Positions 1 through 8,226 of a DNA stretch of 24,314 nt are shown here, in pieces. Source of the stretch: CAZJPD01 sp964547795. GTDB taxonomy: Bacteria; Pseudomonadota; Alphaproteobacteria; Rickettsiales; Midichloriaceae. How positions within the stretch are numbered: the stretch's first letter is position 1; the number at the start of each line of letters is the position of its first letter. The stretch covers positions 1 through 24,314 of the forward strand of contig CAZJPD010000015.1 of NCBI GenBank assembly GCA_964547795.1, given 5' to 3'. Made by a program: the position numbers and the translations under genes. The notes beneath the pieces are model-generated. The model had not been told where the DNA came from and searched no databases. It was given only the letters and a program-made list of their open reading frames with translations.

Positions 1-328
1 TTTTATTTATCACTCTGTTTACTTCAACGTTTTCTTTACCAAAATTGAAAATACCCTTTTGCTCATCAGTTTTAACAAAATTTTCCTGAATAAAAAGTTC
101 GTTGTATACTAAAATATTATTATATTGATTGCCTTCAATACTGCATTTGGGAAATTTTTCTCCATCTTTAGAATTATCATTATCTTTTTCAAGACTTTTA
201 AGATAATTTGATAAGATGGTTTTTCCCGTGCCATTCAACCCATAAAAAAAATTGTATTTCTTAAGTCCTTTGATTTCAGTTTTTTCTTTATAACTACCAA
301 CCTCATCCATTACAATATTTTTTATCAT
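1..328 (-). CDS. AAA_13 family ATPase, PrrC/RloC-like, N-terminal part only
   Basis: The frame is open for 109 codons from an ATG at 328-326 to the window edge, so the C-terminus lies outside. A strong Shine-Dalgarno (AAGGAG at 340-335) sits 6 bases before the ATG. Residues about 29-37 read FYGLNGTGKT, a P-loop (Walker A). About residues 74-100 contain VYNELFIQENF and GIFNFGKENVEV. These resemble the conserved 'FN-xxF-xxNF ... GIFxLGxEN' block that follows the P-loop in AAA_13 proteins, the group that includes the PrrC and RloC anticodon nucleases and related defence ATPases. The nuclease or coiled-coil part cannot be seen, so a nuclease function is inference. It starts 3 bases after the stop of a short upstream frame (TAA at 334-332), which looks like translational coupling. 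Family assignment is from motif memory. Confidence 0.72.
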   Translation of the reverse strand, partial: MIKNIVMDEVGSYKEKTEIKGLKKYNFFYGLNGTGKTILSNYLKSLEKDNDNSKDGEKFPKCSIEGNQYNNILVYNELFIQENFVKTDEQKGIFNFGKENVEVNRVINK

Positions 329-331
329 GCC

Positions 332-560
332 TTACTCCTTATTTTCATATTCTAATGACCTTAATTCCAATCCCTCAACCTCTTTTAATGCTTCACCCAC
401 TATTCCTTGTAAATCTCCATTCCTATATCTTTACACCCCTTTTCTTATAAAATAAATAGTATTTATCATCAATCGATTTTTGATTAATGCTATTCTTCTT
501 TCTTACCCCACACCTTATCAGTAAGCTTAAATAACTTTTCTTTAATCTTCTATATCTGGC
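332..560 (-). pseudogene. Decayed coding remnants upstream of the AAA_13 gene
   Basis: No intact gene is visible, but several short minus-strand frames have protein-like composition. One 32-codon frame (430-332) has no ATG, follows a TAA at 433-431 and ends in LELRSLEYENKE three bases before the ATPase start. Another, at about 540-485, ends LFKLTDKVWGKKEE and is preceded by an in-frame TAG. The fragments lie in different frames, as expected for a gene broken by stops and frameshifts, perhaps the former operon partner of the ATPase. I recognise no family. The alternative is a short coupled leader peptide starting at a GTG inside the 32-codon frame. Confidence 0.28.
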
Positions 561-569
561 TTAAAATTG

Positions 570-646
570 TGGTCGGGGCAGAGAGATTTGAACTCCCGAC
601 CCCCTGGTCCCAAACCAGGTGCACTACCAGGCTGTGCTATGCCCCG
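570..646 (-). tRNA. tRNA-Pro (anticodon UGG), CCA encoded
   Basis: On the minus strand a full cloverleaf is visible. The acceptor stem CGGGGCA pairs with TGCCCCG. The D arm contains CCTGGTAG. The anticodon stem CCTGG/CCAGG carries the loop TTTGGGA, so the anticodon is TGG (proline). The T arm GGGAG-TTCAAAT-CTCTC is followed by the acceptor strand, discriminator A and a genome-encoded CCA at 572-570. Length with CCA is 77 bases. UGG can read all four proline codons by wobble. Confidence 0.97.
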
Positions 647-828
647 AACATAAACTAATAGTATTGCATGGTAGATGAAAGTCTACAAAGTTCCAACTTG
701 AATTTTAGCGACACTACTCACAACATTCAGTTCTGCTACTTTTGACATGCTATTACAATGCCTATAGTCATTACACTGAAATATCAAAAATAAATATACA
801 GCTAAGAATTCAAAATTTCTATTTATAC

Positions 829-850
829 AAACAGAAAGATTGGTTTGTTT
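829..850 (-). terminator. Weak stem-loop just past the rplY stop
   Basis: A 6-bp inverted repeat (ACAAAC / GTTTGT, about 10-base loop) lies immediately downstream of the rplY stop codon on the minus strand, followed by AT-rich sequence without a clean U tract. It may contribute to transcript ending, but it is weak. The rest of 647-828, upstream of tRNA-Pro, shows no gene. Confidence 0.2.
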
Positions 851-1486
851 TTACTCTTTCTTTTCTTTTTCTTTTTGTTCAATAAATTCTTCAACAACCT
901 GCTCAGTTTTTTCTATCTCTTCTTTTTCTTCTACTCTTCCAACAACTGTCAAAATAGTGAAATTGCCGTACTCGACTGGAGTTACATCACTTGGTAATCC
1001 AATATCATTGATATGCACATTTCTACCTATTTCAAAACCAGAAACATCTATTTCTAGGTACTTTGGTATGTTTTTTGGAATACAATTCAAATGCACAATC
1101 TTCTTAACTATATTGAGTACACCACCCCTTTTAAGACCAGGTGATTTTTCCTTGTTTATCACCTTTACCCTCACAAAAACTTTAACAGGCACATCTTCTT
1201 TGATTAATTGAAAATCGATGTGAATAGGGTTGTCAGTAACAGGGTCAATCTGTACTTCTCTTAGTATAACTTTCAGGGTCCTTTCACCAAGCTTTACATA
1301 AAAAAGCTTAGAGAACAGATTTCCTCTCTGATATTCTTTTAAAAAATCTTTGTATACAACACTCATCATCTTATTTTCATTAAATCCACATACCACAGCA
1401 GGAATTCTACCGTCTCTTCTTAAAACTCTTGATGAACCAGTCCCTGATGACTTTCTTTCTTCACCTACCAATGTTAATTCAGCCAT
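851..1486 (-). CDS. rplY: 50S ribosomal protein L25/general stress protein Ctc
   Basis: This is a 211-residue member of the long bL25 (TL5/CTC) form, which binds 5S rRNA in the large ribosomal subunit. The N-terminal beta-barrel domain (about residues 5-93) has the typical ERKSSGTGSSRVLRRDGRIPA start and HIDFQLI near its end. The C-terminal CTC domain (about 95-185) includes VPVKVFVRVKVINKEKSPGLKRGG and is followed by an acidic/lysine-rich tail (KEEIEKTEQ...KEKEKKE). The ATG at 1486 fits the family N-terminus, with a modest AAGG a few bases upstream. The usual partner pth is not adjacent; tRNA-Pro follows instead. A good sigma-70 promoter lies just upstream. Confidence 0.95.
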   Translation of the reverse strand: MAELTLVGEERKSSGTGSSRVLRRDGRIPAVVCGFNENKMMSVVYKDFLKEYQRGNLFSKLFYVKLGERTLKVILREVQIDPVTDNPIHIDFQLIKEDVPVKVFVRVKVINKEKSPGLKRGGVLNIVKKIVHLNCIPKNIPKYLEIDVSGFEIGRNVHINDIGLPSDVTPVEYGNFTILTVVGRVEEKEEIEKTEQVVEEFIEQKEKEKKE

Positions 1487-1513
1487 ATCATATACCTTGA
1501 AAAACTCACGTAC

Positions 1514-1542
1514 ATTTTACACTATAGCCCGATTGTATGCAA
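1514..1542 (-). promoter_or_regulatory. Sigma-70 promoter for rplY
   Basis: Reading the minus strand, TTGCAT (1542-1537) and TAAAAT (1519-1514) are separated by exactly 17 bases. They match the TTGACA and TATAAT consensus at 4/6 and 5/6. The inferred transcription start gives a short leader of about 20-25 bases before the rplY ATG at 1486. Confidence 0.6.
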
Positions 1543-1706
1543 TGAATTTTCTATTCTTGATAAACAGAAAGTATTACTTGAATAGTAAGCAGAAGTATTA
1601 CTACAAAGATTGTGGGTATCATTTAGATAAACACGTATCACTACTTGAATGAAGGAACTGTGTGCTGTATAACTACATTAGTAATATGTAAATTTGACTT
1701 GGTGAC

Positions 1707-1945
1707 ATGAAAATTACTGGATTATCTTTGATATACATTACATTCAGCAANNNNNNNNNNATGGAGAAATTCATGATGGTAATGAAACTATCTTAATACT
1801 AAAAACCAAAAGTACTTTATTTGAAGATGTAAAAAATAAGGTACTTGAATTACACAGCTACGACCTTCCTTGCATTATTGAAATTTCTATTACAAGTGGT
1901 CATAAAGAATTTCTAAATTGGATTACTTCAAATACATTATCTTGA
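1707..1945 (+). CDS. cutA: CutA divalent-cation tolerance protein, split by an assembly gap
   Basis: Both ends of a CutA1 protein flank the N run at 1751-1760. The 5' part (ATG at 1707) encodes MKITGLSLIYITFSN, matching the family's first beta strand (..VYITxSD..). After the gap one frame gives GEIHDGNETILILKT, then VKNKVLELHSYDLPCIIEI, then a final FLNWITSN and a TGA at 1943-1945. This matches the CutA pattern 'WxGxIxxxxExxLxxKT...VxxLHxYxxPxIxxxxI...YLxWI'. The conserved middle (about 30 residues with the AACVNI and IYWW segments) is missing, so either about 90 bases are unsequenced or the gene has an internal deletion. CutA proteins are small cytoplasmic trimers implicated in metal tolerance. 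The gene diverges from rplY and converges with pheT. Confidence 0.8.
1751..1760. other. Assembly gap (10 N) inside cutA
   Basis: A run of ten N. The flanking sequence is CutA on both sides with about 30 family-conserved residues absent, so the true gap is probably near 90-100 bases and the N run is a placeholder. Confidence 0.95.
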
Positions 1946-1999
1946 AACTTATATGTCAATTTAATATTTATGCTAACTGACTATACTATATTTCTTACC

Positions 2000-4375
2000 T
2001 TATTTATCCCTCAGCTCTCCTCCTAATTTTTCTTTTATAACATTGATAATCTTATCTGAGATATTCTCAATTTCTTCTTCAACAAGAGTTTTGTCTTTTG
2101 GCTGTAGTTTAACATTAAAAGCGATAGATTTTTTGCATCCATCCGCCTCCTTCTTCTTATAGAGATCAAATATATTTATATCATCTACGACATCAATTTT
2201 TAGCGATTTTATAGCTTTAATTATTTCAATGCCCTCTATTCTATCATCAATAAAAAATGCAAAATCCCTATTTACACTTGGCAATTCAGATAAAAACAGA
2301 GGATTACGTTTATCTAAATTCTTATTTGGTAAATTATCATAAAAAAGCTCCATGCAACACACTTGCTCCTTTATGCCAAATTCATTTATTATTTTGGGAT
2401 GTAACTCCCCCACATAAGCAATAAGTTTTTTACCTATATAAAAGGAAGCTGATTTGCCAGGATGATAATAAAGTGTCGTTTCCTTTTTAATTGATAAGTT
2501 ATCATCCGATATATTTATCTCATCCAGCAATGAATATAAATCATCCTTCAGGTCATAAAAATCAAATTTTCTTTGCTCCGAAAAAACACCTTTCCTTGTT
2601 GCATTCCCAACCCTGACAACAGTTAAACAGTTTTCTTCTTCCATTTCATTATGAAAGATTTTTCCTATCTCAAAAAAGGACAAATCCCTTAATCCTTTAT
2701 CAATATTGTTTTTTGATATTTGCAATAACTTCGGAATTATACTGCATCTCATCGTAGCAAGTTCAGAACTTATAGGATTCACCACCTTTATTAGGGGTTT
2801 GTCAGCAAACAGCTCTGCATAATTTTGGTTTATAAATGACCATGAAACGACTTCGTTGGCATTTCTATTGATTAAAACATTTCTGAATAATTCGGCAAAA
2901 TCAACTTTTTTAGGTCTTAAGTCTTTGGCATAATATGAATAATCTACCTTCTTATTGCTCTCTACTCCTTCAATTCTAATTATCTCTTCTGCTATGTCTG
3001 CATTATCGATGATATCACCTTGTCTCCATGTTGGAATGACAAGCATATTCTTCTCCTGATTAAAGCCTAACCTCTGCAGAATCGTATCTATTTTTTCTTT
3101 CTCAATTTTAATACCCAGAATTTTTTCTATCTCATCATAATCAAGCTGTATTTGCTTCACATAATCCAACTCTTTGCCTTTTAGAAGAGTGCTACCAACC
3201 ACTTCTCCACCGCAATGCTTTTGAATCAGCTTTACTATATATTGCATGAAAGATGCTGTATTACCATGATCTGTGCGTCTCTCAAATCTAAAAGAAGACT
3301 CTGTCTTGATATTTAATATCCTACTAGATTTAGCGATTTGCTCTGGATGAAAATTTGCCACTTCCACAACTATATTTTTGGTATTTTCATCTACCTTGCT
3401 CTCACTTCCACCTATTACACCTGCAATTGACAATACTTTTTTATCGTCAGCTATTACTAATATTCCTTGTGGTAAAACGTATTCCTTATCTTCAAGCGAT
3501 ATAAATTTTTCACCTTCCTTAGACATTCTGACCACAATATTTCCATCTATTTTGTCTGCATCATATATATGGTTTGGTCTGCCGTATTCATACATTGCAA
3601 AGTTTGATATATCCACCAGTGCTGTGTGGGATTTTATTCCGAGTAAATTAAATATTGAGCTAATTTCCTTGTCCACGCCCGAGGTATTATCAATATTTTC
3701 TATATAACAAAAAGCTATTTCCTGGCAACCATCCTCAATTGAAGCTTTAAATGGTATTGATCTGTTTGTAAAATTGAACTTATCACTATGAAAGTCATAA
3801 AATTTATGTGATAATTCTCCCATTCCTGCTACTGCTAAATCTCGTGCTATTCCATAAAGTGATGCACAATCTCCCCTGTTTGGAGTAAGTGTTATGTCTA
3901 TTATTACATCGTTTAATCCGTAAAAATCTGCAAAATTCATATACACTAATGCATCTTCATCGTTAATCTCTATAATGCCATCAGAATCACTGCCAAGTAA
4001 TAATTCGGATTTTGAACATAACATCCCATTGCTCTCTACTCCCCTTATCTTAGATACCTTGATCATCATGTTGTTTTGAGGAATGACAGAACCTACTGAA
4101 GCAAGCACAACTTTTATTCCTGCTCTGGCATTTTCAGCACCACATACAATTTGCAGATGTTCCTTTCCGTTATTTACCTTACAGACTTTTAATTTATCGG
4201 CATTGGGATGTTGTTCTGCATATATTATTTCTGCCAATATAAACTGAGAGTAAATTTTTTCTTTATCTAAAACCTCCTCAATCTCCAATCCTATATTGGA
4301 TAGGGTTTGAGTTAATTTTTCTAAGCTTACATCCAGTTTGATATATGAATTAAGCCAGTTATAAGTGAATTTCAT
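2000..4375 (-). CDS. pheT: Phenylalanine--tRNA ligase beta subunit
   Basis: The 791-residue length is usual for bacterial PheT, which pairs with PheS as an alpha2-beta2 enzyme charging tRNA-Phe. In order: N-terminal region MKFTYNWLNSYI; an EMAP-type tRNA-binding domain (about 40-150; HPNADKLKVCKVNNG, QIVCGAENARAG, GVESNGMLCSKSEL); a B3/B4 domain (about 205-400; the family's editing region); a B5 domain (about 410-480); the catalytic-like core (about 500-690); and a C-terminal ferredoxin-fold anticodon-binding domain starting near LPSVNRDFAFFIDD. The ATG lies 15 bases after the clpX stop with no obvious Shine-Dalgarno, so translation may be coupled to clpX. pheS is not in the window; its separation from pheT is mildly unusual. 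Confidence 0.97.
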   Translation of the reverse strand: MKFTYNWLNSYIKLDVSLEKLTQTLSNIGLEIEEVLDKEKIYSQFILAEIIYAEQHPNADKLKVCKVNNGKEHLQIVCGAENARAGIKVVLASVGSVIPQNNMMIKVSKIRGVESNGMLCSKSELLLGSDSDGIIEINDEDALVYMNFADFYGLNDVIIDITLTPNRGDCASLYGIARDLAVAGMGELSHKFYDFHSDKFNFTNRSIPFKASIEDGCQEIAFCYIENIDNTSGVDKEISSIFNLLGIKSHTALVDISNFAMYEYGRPNHIYDADKIDGNIVVRMSKEGEKFISLEDKEYVLPQGILVIADDKKVLSIAGVIGGSESKVDENTKNIVVEVANFHPEQIAKSSRILNIKTESSFRFERRTDHGNTASFMQYIVKLIQKHCGGEVVGSTLLKGKELDYVKQIQLDYDEIEKILGIKIEKEKIDTILQRLGFNQEKNMLVIPTWRQGDIIDNADIAEEIIRIEGVESNKKVDYSYYAKDLRPKKVDFAELFRNVLINRNANEVVSWSFINQNYAELFADKPLIKVVNPISSELATMRCSIIPKLLQISKNNIDKGLRDLSFFEIGKIFHNEMEEENCLTVVRVGNATRKGVFSEQRKFDFYDLKDDLYSLLDEINISDDNLSIKKETTLYYHPGKSASFYIGKKLIAYVGELHPKIINEFGIKEQVCCMELFYDNLPNKNLDKRNPLFLSELPSVNRDFAFFIDDRIEGIEIIKAIKSLKIDVVDDINIFDLYKKKEADGCKKSIAFNVKLQPKDKTLVEEEIENISDKIINVIKEKLGGELRDK

Positions 4376-4390
4376 GCTGATTCATGATGA

Positions 4391-5671
4391 TTAAACAACT
4401 TTTCTTTTTTTAAGGTCCTTACTGCTCTTGCTATTTTTAATCTTGTTATATTTAACCTTTGGCTTAGTTCCTGATTTTACCACATCGCAATCTATCAAAA
4501 CTTCCCTTATGTTACTTTTGCTGGAAAAATCAAACATACTATCCAGTAAAACATTTTCCAAAATAGCTCTAAGCCCTCTAGCTCCTGTTTTTCTTTTGAC
4601 AGCAATTTTTGCTATTTCTTCTATTGCTCTTTCATCTATGGCTAACTTGATATCATTATATTCAAATATTTTTTGATATTGTTGTATCAAAGAGTTTTTT
4701 GGCTCTTTAAGGACTCTAATCAGCATTTCTTCATCAAGATCATCAACTGTGACAACTTGAGGCAACCTACCTATGAATTCAGGAATCAAACCGTATTTGA
4801 CTAAGTCCTCTGGTTCAACCCTTGCCATTATTTTTGAAAGATTTATATTCTTACTCTTTTCCTTAACTTCCACCTCAAATCCTATTGCCCCGCTGTTTTC
4901 TCTTTGCATTATTATCTTTTCCAGCCCACTAAAAGCCCCACTACAGATAAACAATATATCCTTGGTATCAATATGTAAAAATTCTTGTTGAGGATGCTTT
5001 CTACCCCCTTGAGGTGCTACAGAAGCTACTGTCCCTTCCATCAATTTTAATAAAGCTTGCTGTACTCCTTCACCAGATACATCTCTTGTAATAGATGGAC
5101 TTTCAGATTTTCTTGATATTTTATCAATTTCGTCAATATATATTATACCTCTCCCTACCTTTTCAAGATCATAGTCTGCAGCTTGTAATAATCTTAACAG
5201 TATATTTTCAACATCTTCCCCTACATATCCTGCTTCAGTTAAAGTAGTTGCATCTGCTATTGCAAAAGGTACATCCAAAACTTTTGCAAGTGTCTGTGCA
5301 AGCAAAGTTTTCCCACATCCTGTGGGACCAATCATCAATATATTGGACTTATCAATTCTAATATCTTCATGCTTACCCTTACTTTTTTTCTCAAACTTTT
5401 TATAATGATTATATACAGATACTGATAGGACTTTTTTTGCCTGTTCTTGTCCTATAACATAAGCATCAACAGTCTCACATATTTTTCTGGGAGTAAGGTC
5501 TTTTTTGATAAATGGTAATGACTCTACAACGTTTTCATTCAATGCTTCAGCACATAGTAAAACACATTCATCACAAATATAAACAGATACCCCAGAGAGA
5601 AGTTTTTTAACCTCCTGTTGGCTTTTGCCACAAAAAGAACAATGCAATGCCTCTGAAACTTCTTTACTCAT
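4391..5671 (-). CDS. clpX: ATP-dependent Clp protease ATP-binding subunit ClpX
   Basis: A 426-residue AAA+ unfoldase that feeds substrates to ClpP. The N-terminal zinc-binding domain has C11/C14 and C33/C36 (CSFC...CDEC). Walker A is GPTGCGKT at residues 115-122 and Walker B is IIYIDEIDK near residue 180. The ClpP-docking IGF loop is visible in [10 protein letters not shown], and sensor 2 in [12 protein letters not shown]. The ATG overlaps the clpP stop in an ATGA arrangement (4-base overlap), so the two genes are translationally coupled. All catalytic elements look intact. Confidence 0.98.
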   Translation of the reverse strand: MSKEVSEALHCSFCGKSQQEVKKLLSGVSVYICDECVLLCAEALNENVVESLPFIKKDLTPRKICETVDAYVIGQEQAKKVLSVSVYNHYKKFEKKSKGKHEDIRIDKSNILMIGPTGCGKTLLAQTLAKVLDVPFAIADATTLTEAGYVGEDVENILLRLLQAADYDLEKVGRGIIYIDEIDKISRKSESPSITRDVSGEGVQQALLKLMEGTVASVAPQGGRKHPQQEFLHIDTKDILFICSGAFSGLEKIIMQRENSGAIGFEVEVKEKSKNINLSKIMARVEPEDLVKYGLIPEFIGRLPQVVTVDDLDEEMLIRVLKEPKNSLIQQYQKIFEYNDIKLAIDERAIEEIAKIAVKRKTGARGLRAILENVLLDSMFDFSSKSNIREVLIDCDVVKSGTKPKVKYNKIKNSKSSKDLKKRKVV

Positions 5672-6276
5672 GTTTTAACTTTCTCCTTATTTATTACTCT
5701 CTTAGTAATTATCCTATCGATTATACCATATTCTTTTGCTTGTTCAGGAGACATAAAATTATCCCTGTCCACATCCTTTTCTATCTTACTCATCTTCTGC
5801 CCTATATGTTCACTTAGTATTTTATTAAGTCTTTTTTTGAATTGCAATATCTCTTTAGCATGGATTTCAATATCAGTTGCTTGTCCACGGTAACCACCTG
5901 AAGGTTGGTGAATCATAATTCTCGAGTTCGGCAAAGCATATCTTTTTCCCTTTCCTCCTGTTGCAAGTAAAAATGCCCCCATAGAACATGCTTGACCCAC
6001 ACAAAGTGTTGATACTTCAGGTTTTATGTATTGCATGGTATCATGTATACCTAATCCTGCAGTGATTACTCCACCTGGGGAGTTTATATACATGAATATC
6101 TCTTTATGAGGATCTTCAGATTCCAAAAAAAGTAGCTGTGCAACGACAATGGAAGCCATATTATCCTCTATCTGCCCATTTACAAAGACTACTCTCTCCT
6201 TCAGTAGACGGGAAAATATATCAAAAGCCCTTTCACTCTTTGCAGTCTGTTCTATGACAACAGGTATATAAGACAT
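5668..6276 (-). CDS. clpP: ATP-dependent Clp protease proteolytic subunit ClpP
   Basis: A 202-residue serine peptidase forming the ClpP tetradecamer. The catalytic triad is complete: Ser98 in GQACSMGAF, His123 in [15 protein letters not shown] and Asp172 in DRDNFMS, close to the E. coli numbering S97/H122/D171. The N-terminus [20 protein letters not shown] is typical of mature or short-propeptide forms. It lies 6 bases after tig and overlaps clpX by 4 bases, giving the classic tig-clpP-clpX operon. Confidence 0.98.
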   Translation of the reverse strand: MSYIPVVIEQTAKSERAFDIFSRLLKERVVFVNGQIEDNMASIVVAQLLFLESEDPHKEIFMYINSPGGVITAGLGIHDTMQYIKPEVSTLCVGQACSMGAFLLATGGKGKRYALPNSRIMIHQPSGGYRGQATDIEIHAKEILQFKKRLNKILSEHIGQKMSKIEKDVDRDNFMSPEQAKEYGIIDRIITKRVINKEKVKT

Positions 6277-6282
6277 AGTAAA

Positions 6283-7620
6283 CTAACTTAAATTGCCTTC
6301 TTTAATTTGAGGAAGGATGTTTTTCACAAATTCTGCAGATATCATTTCTTTTTCCTTAAACTTCACCTTAGATAAAATAATATCTAAGGCTTTTTCCTCT
6401 AATATAGGCCCTCTAATTTTTTCTAAATTTTCTGGGTCTTTGTAAAATTCTAGTATCTTGTTTTTGATTTGAGGGTTTTGATTAGCCTGCATTTCAATTG
6501 TCTGATTGAGCTCTTTATCAGTGACAGTTATATTATTATTCCTTGCAACTTCTGCCATTACAAGCCCTAATTTTACTCTTCTTTTAGAAATTTTCTGGTA
6601 TTCCTCTTTTAATTCTGCTTCAGTTTTATTTTTAAGATTTTCATCTTTGTCTTTATTTTTTTCTACTTCTTTCCATATAATGTCAAAATCTTGTTCTACC
6701 ATCTTTTGAGGCAGGTCAAAGCTATATTTTTTATCAATTTTGTCAAACAATTCTTTTTTCATCTTCATCCTGGTTGCTCCTACAAAATCAACGTTTAGCT
6801 TCTGCTTTATAAGCTCATCTAACTTTTGTTCACTCTCTACTCCCAATTTTTTAAGCATTTCTTGGGTAACTTTTTTAATTAGCTCAAGCTCCATAATGCC
6901 ATTGATTTTTACTTTAAAAGAAGCCGTTTTAAGAACTAAATCCTTTTGAGGATAATCTTTAGGGAAAGTAACATTAAAAGATTTTTTTTCACCAACTTTA
7001 CAACCAATCAGTTGTTTTTCAAAATCTTGTAAAAACTGATTGCTCCCAACAACTAAATCCATTTTTTCACCCTTATTTCCATCAAAATCTTTGCCATCAA
7101 TCTTACCATCAAAATCGATATTTACCTTATCCCCATTCTTCACTGCATATCCATCGTTAGCTTTCTTATACTTCCTGAATTCCTTTAATATGGTGTTTTT
7201 GGTTTCATTGATTTCATCATCAGATATATTTATTTTTATCTTTTCGATTTCAATATTTTCCCATTTTATTTCTGGTACTTCTGGTAAAACCTCTATACCT
7301 ATCTTTATAGATAAGCCATTTTCTTCATCAAAAGATAGTACTTCCACATCTGGTCTCGATGAAGGTACAATATTTTTTGAATCTATTAGTTTTTTTATGC
7401 AGGAAGATATCTGCTCCTGTATTTGCCTACCAGTTTCCTCTTTTCCCACTTTTTGGCGTACTATACTCAGAGGAACTTTCCCCTCTCTAAACCCTGGCAT
7501 TCTAAAGGTTTTAGCTGCTTCTAATACCCCCTTTTCTACTCGCTCATTTATTTTTTGAAAAGGAATAGTAACTTTATATTCCTTAGCGAATTTTTTACCC
7601 TTGATTTCTTCTACTTGCAC
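6283..7620 (-). CDS. tig: Trigger factor (ribosome-associated chaperone/PPIase)
   Basis: The 445-residue length is normal. The N-terminal ribosome-binding domain carries the signature loop as MPGFREGKVPLSIVRQ (canonical GFRxGKxP) near residue 45. An FKBP-type PPIase domain follows (about 155-240; VKNGDKVNIDFDGKIDGKDF, FPKDYPQKDL), then a helical, lysine-rich C-terminal chaperone domain. The start is GTG at 7620, giving MQVEEI, which fits the usual MQV start of the family. No Shine-Dalgarno is obvious, and a TATAAT at 7630-7625 lies only four bases before the GTG. First gene of the tig-clpP-clpX-pheT run. Confidence 0.97.
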   Translation of the reverse strand: MQVEEIKGKKFAKEYKVTIPFQKINERVEKGVLEAAKTFRMPGFREGKVPLSIVRQKVGKEETGRQIQEQISSCIKKLIDSKNIVPSSRPDVEVLSFDEENGLSIKIGIEVLPEVPEIKWENIEIEKIKINISDDEINETKNTILKEFRKYKKANDGYAVKNGDKVNIDFDGKIDGKDFDGNKGEKMDLVVGSNQFLQDFEKQLIGCKVGEKKSFNVTFPKDYPQKDLVLKTASFKVKINGIMELELIKKVTQEMLKKLGVESEQKLDELIKQKLNVDFVGATRMKMKKELFDKIDKKYSFDLPQKMVEQDFDIIWKEVEKNKDKDENLKNKTEAELKEEYQKISKRRVKLGLVMAEVARNNNITVTDKELNQTIEMQANQNPQIKNKILEFYKDPENLEKIRGPILEEKALDIILSKVKFKEKEMISAEFVKNILPQIKEGNLS

Positions 7621-7719
7621 CGCTATTATATATTTATGTTAACCCAATCTTGAACCTAGCAGAATTTTTGAAAGTAAAAAAGAACTTTCTGAATACTATC
7701 GGATTCCACACTGCTTTTT

Positions 7720-7749
7720 AGTATGTATAAAAGAATCAAGATATGTCAA
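7720..7749 (-). promoter_or_regulatory. Possible promoter for the tig-clpPX operon
   Basis: On the minus strand a perfect TTGACA (7749-7744) is followed by CATACT (7725-7720) at 18 bases or TATACA (7729-7724) at 14 bases. This would give a leader near 95 bases. The -35 element overlaps a copy of the dispersed motif (7742-7772). A competing element is the TATAAT at 7630-7625, which would give a nearly leaderless message. Confidence 0.35.
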
Positions 7750-7772
7750 TTTATTTTCGGTATTTGGCACTA
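7742..7772 (+). repeat. Dispersed 31-bp motif, copy 1 (upstream of tig)
   Basis: The plus strand reads TATGTCAATTTATTTTCGG then TATTTGGCACTA. It matches copy 2 (10540-10570) at 24 of 31 positions with no gaps and shares the core ATTTTCGGTxTTTGG. It lies in the intergenic region 5' of tig, in the opposite orientation to tig. Confidence 0.55.
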
Positions 7773-7862
7773 CCTTCAATATCCCTCTAACTCGCTGCCT
7801 ATAATTTGTTTAGTATTCTATAAACTATAAAAAATGAGTACACTCGTCACTATATGAAATTG

Positions 7863-8048
7863 CTAAAATGTTATCAATAGACTTCCTTTTCTAAAGCACG
7901 TAGTGAGAAACTCTACAATTGCAAGTTTACCCAATATATTATCAGGATTATCAATATAATATTCGTTGATATGTTTTGTCTGGTTTCCTATAGTGATTGG
8001 CTTTGATATTGATAAAGAAGGATCAATATATTGAGAAGGAGAAGTCAA
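7863..8048 (-). pseudogene. Short ORF remnant abutting the MITE-like element
   Basis: A 61-codon minus-strand frame (TTG start at 8048) with protein-like composition, including KPITIGNQTKHINEYYIDN and PDNILGKLAIVEF. The INEYYIDNP-x-x-ILGKL string loosely recalls the 'NEYFxxNPxxVLG' segment of large helicase/N6-methylase proteins on mobile elements. That resemblance is from memory and weak. The frame has no Shine-Dalgarno and its first codon falls exactly at the edge of the 8049-8159 inverted-repeat element, so it looks like a fragment of a larger gene cut by an insertion. It could also be chance. Confidence 0.3.
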
Positions 8049-8159
8049 TAGACCTTCTGCGAAACTTAAATTTCGTCAAAATGATTACTTTCAATCCCTC
8101 TAAAAATGGGAACAAGAATTTTTAAATTTTATCGTTTTGGCATTTTCGCAGAGAGTTTA
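8049..8159. mobile_element. MITE-like element or IS remnant (111 bp)
   Basis: The left end TAGACCTTCTGCGAAA (8049-8064) and the reverse complement of the right end TAAACTCTCTGCGAAA (8144-8159) match at 13 of 16 positions, with a perfect 9-bp core TCTGCGAAA. Both ends terminate in TA, compatible with a TA target as used by several IS families. There is no transposase ORF inside. With the 61-codon remnant beginning at its left edge, this suggests a non-autonomous insertion. No second copy is in the window, so mobility is inference. Confidence 0.45.
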
Positions 8160-8164
8160 GTGTT

Positions 8165-8187
8165 TACACCTTAATGGGATAAACCAT
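8165..8187 (-). terminator. Imperfect stem-loop downstream of the glycosyltransferase gene
   Basis: About 40 bases past the stop, the minus strand has GTTTA ... TAAAC arms around a CCCATTAAGG centre. The following U tract is poor, so it is only a weak terminator candidate. Nothing else is visible between 8160 and 8226. Confidence 0.2.
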
Positions 8188-8226
8188 ATATTGCTGCCAG
8201 TTTCTTATGCTTATATCTTCTTCTAC

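Noticed and set aside
840..1211. Plus-strand ORF of 123 codons opposite rplY
   Set aside because: It is Ser/Phe/Thr-rich antisense reading of the conserved L25 gene, with no ribosome-binding site or family motif.
1566..1600. Direct repeat AAGTATTACT (two copies) between rplY and cutA
   Set aside because: Two short AT-rich copies only, outside the predicted promoter; not distinguishable from chance.
7040..7558. Plus-strand ORF of 172 codons opposite tig
   Set aside because: The complementary frame is clearly trigger factor with all domains; the Ser/Phe-rich product is an antisense shadow.
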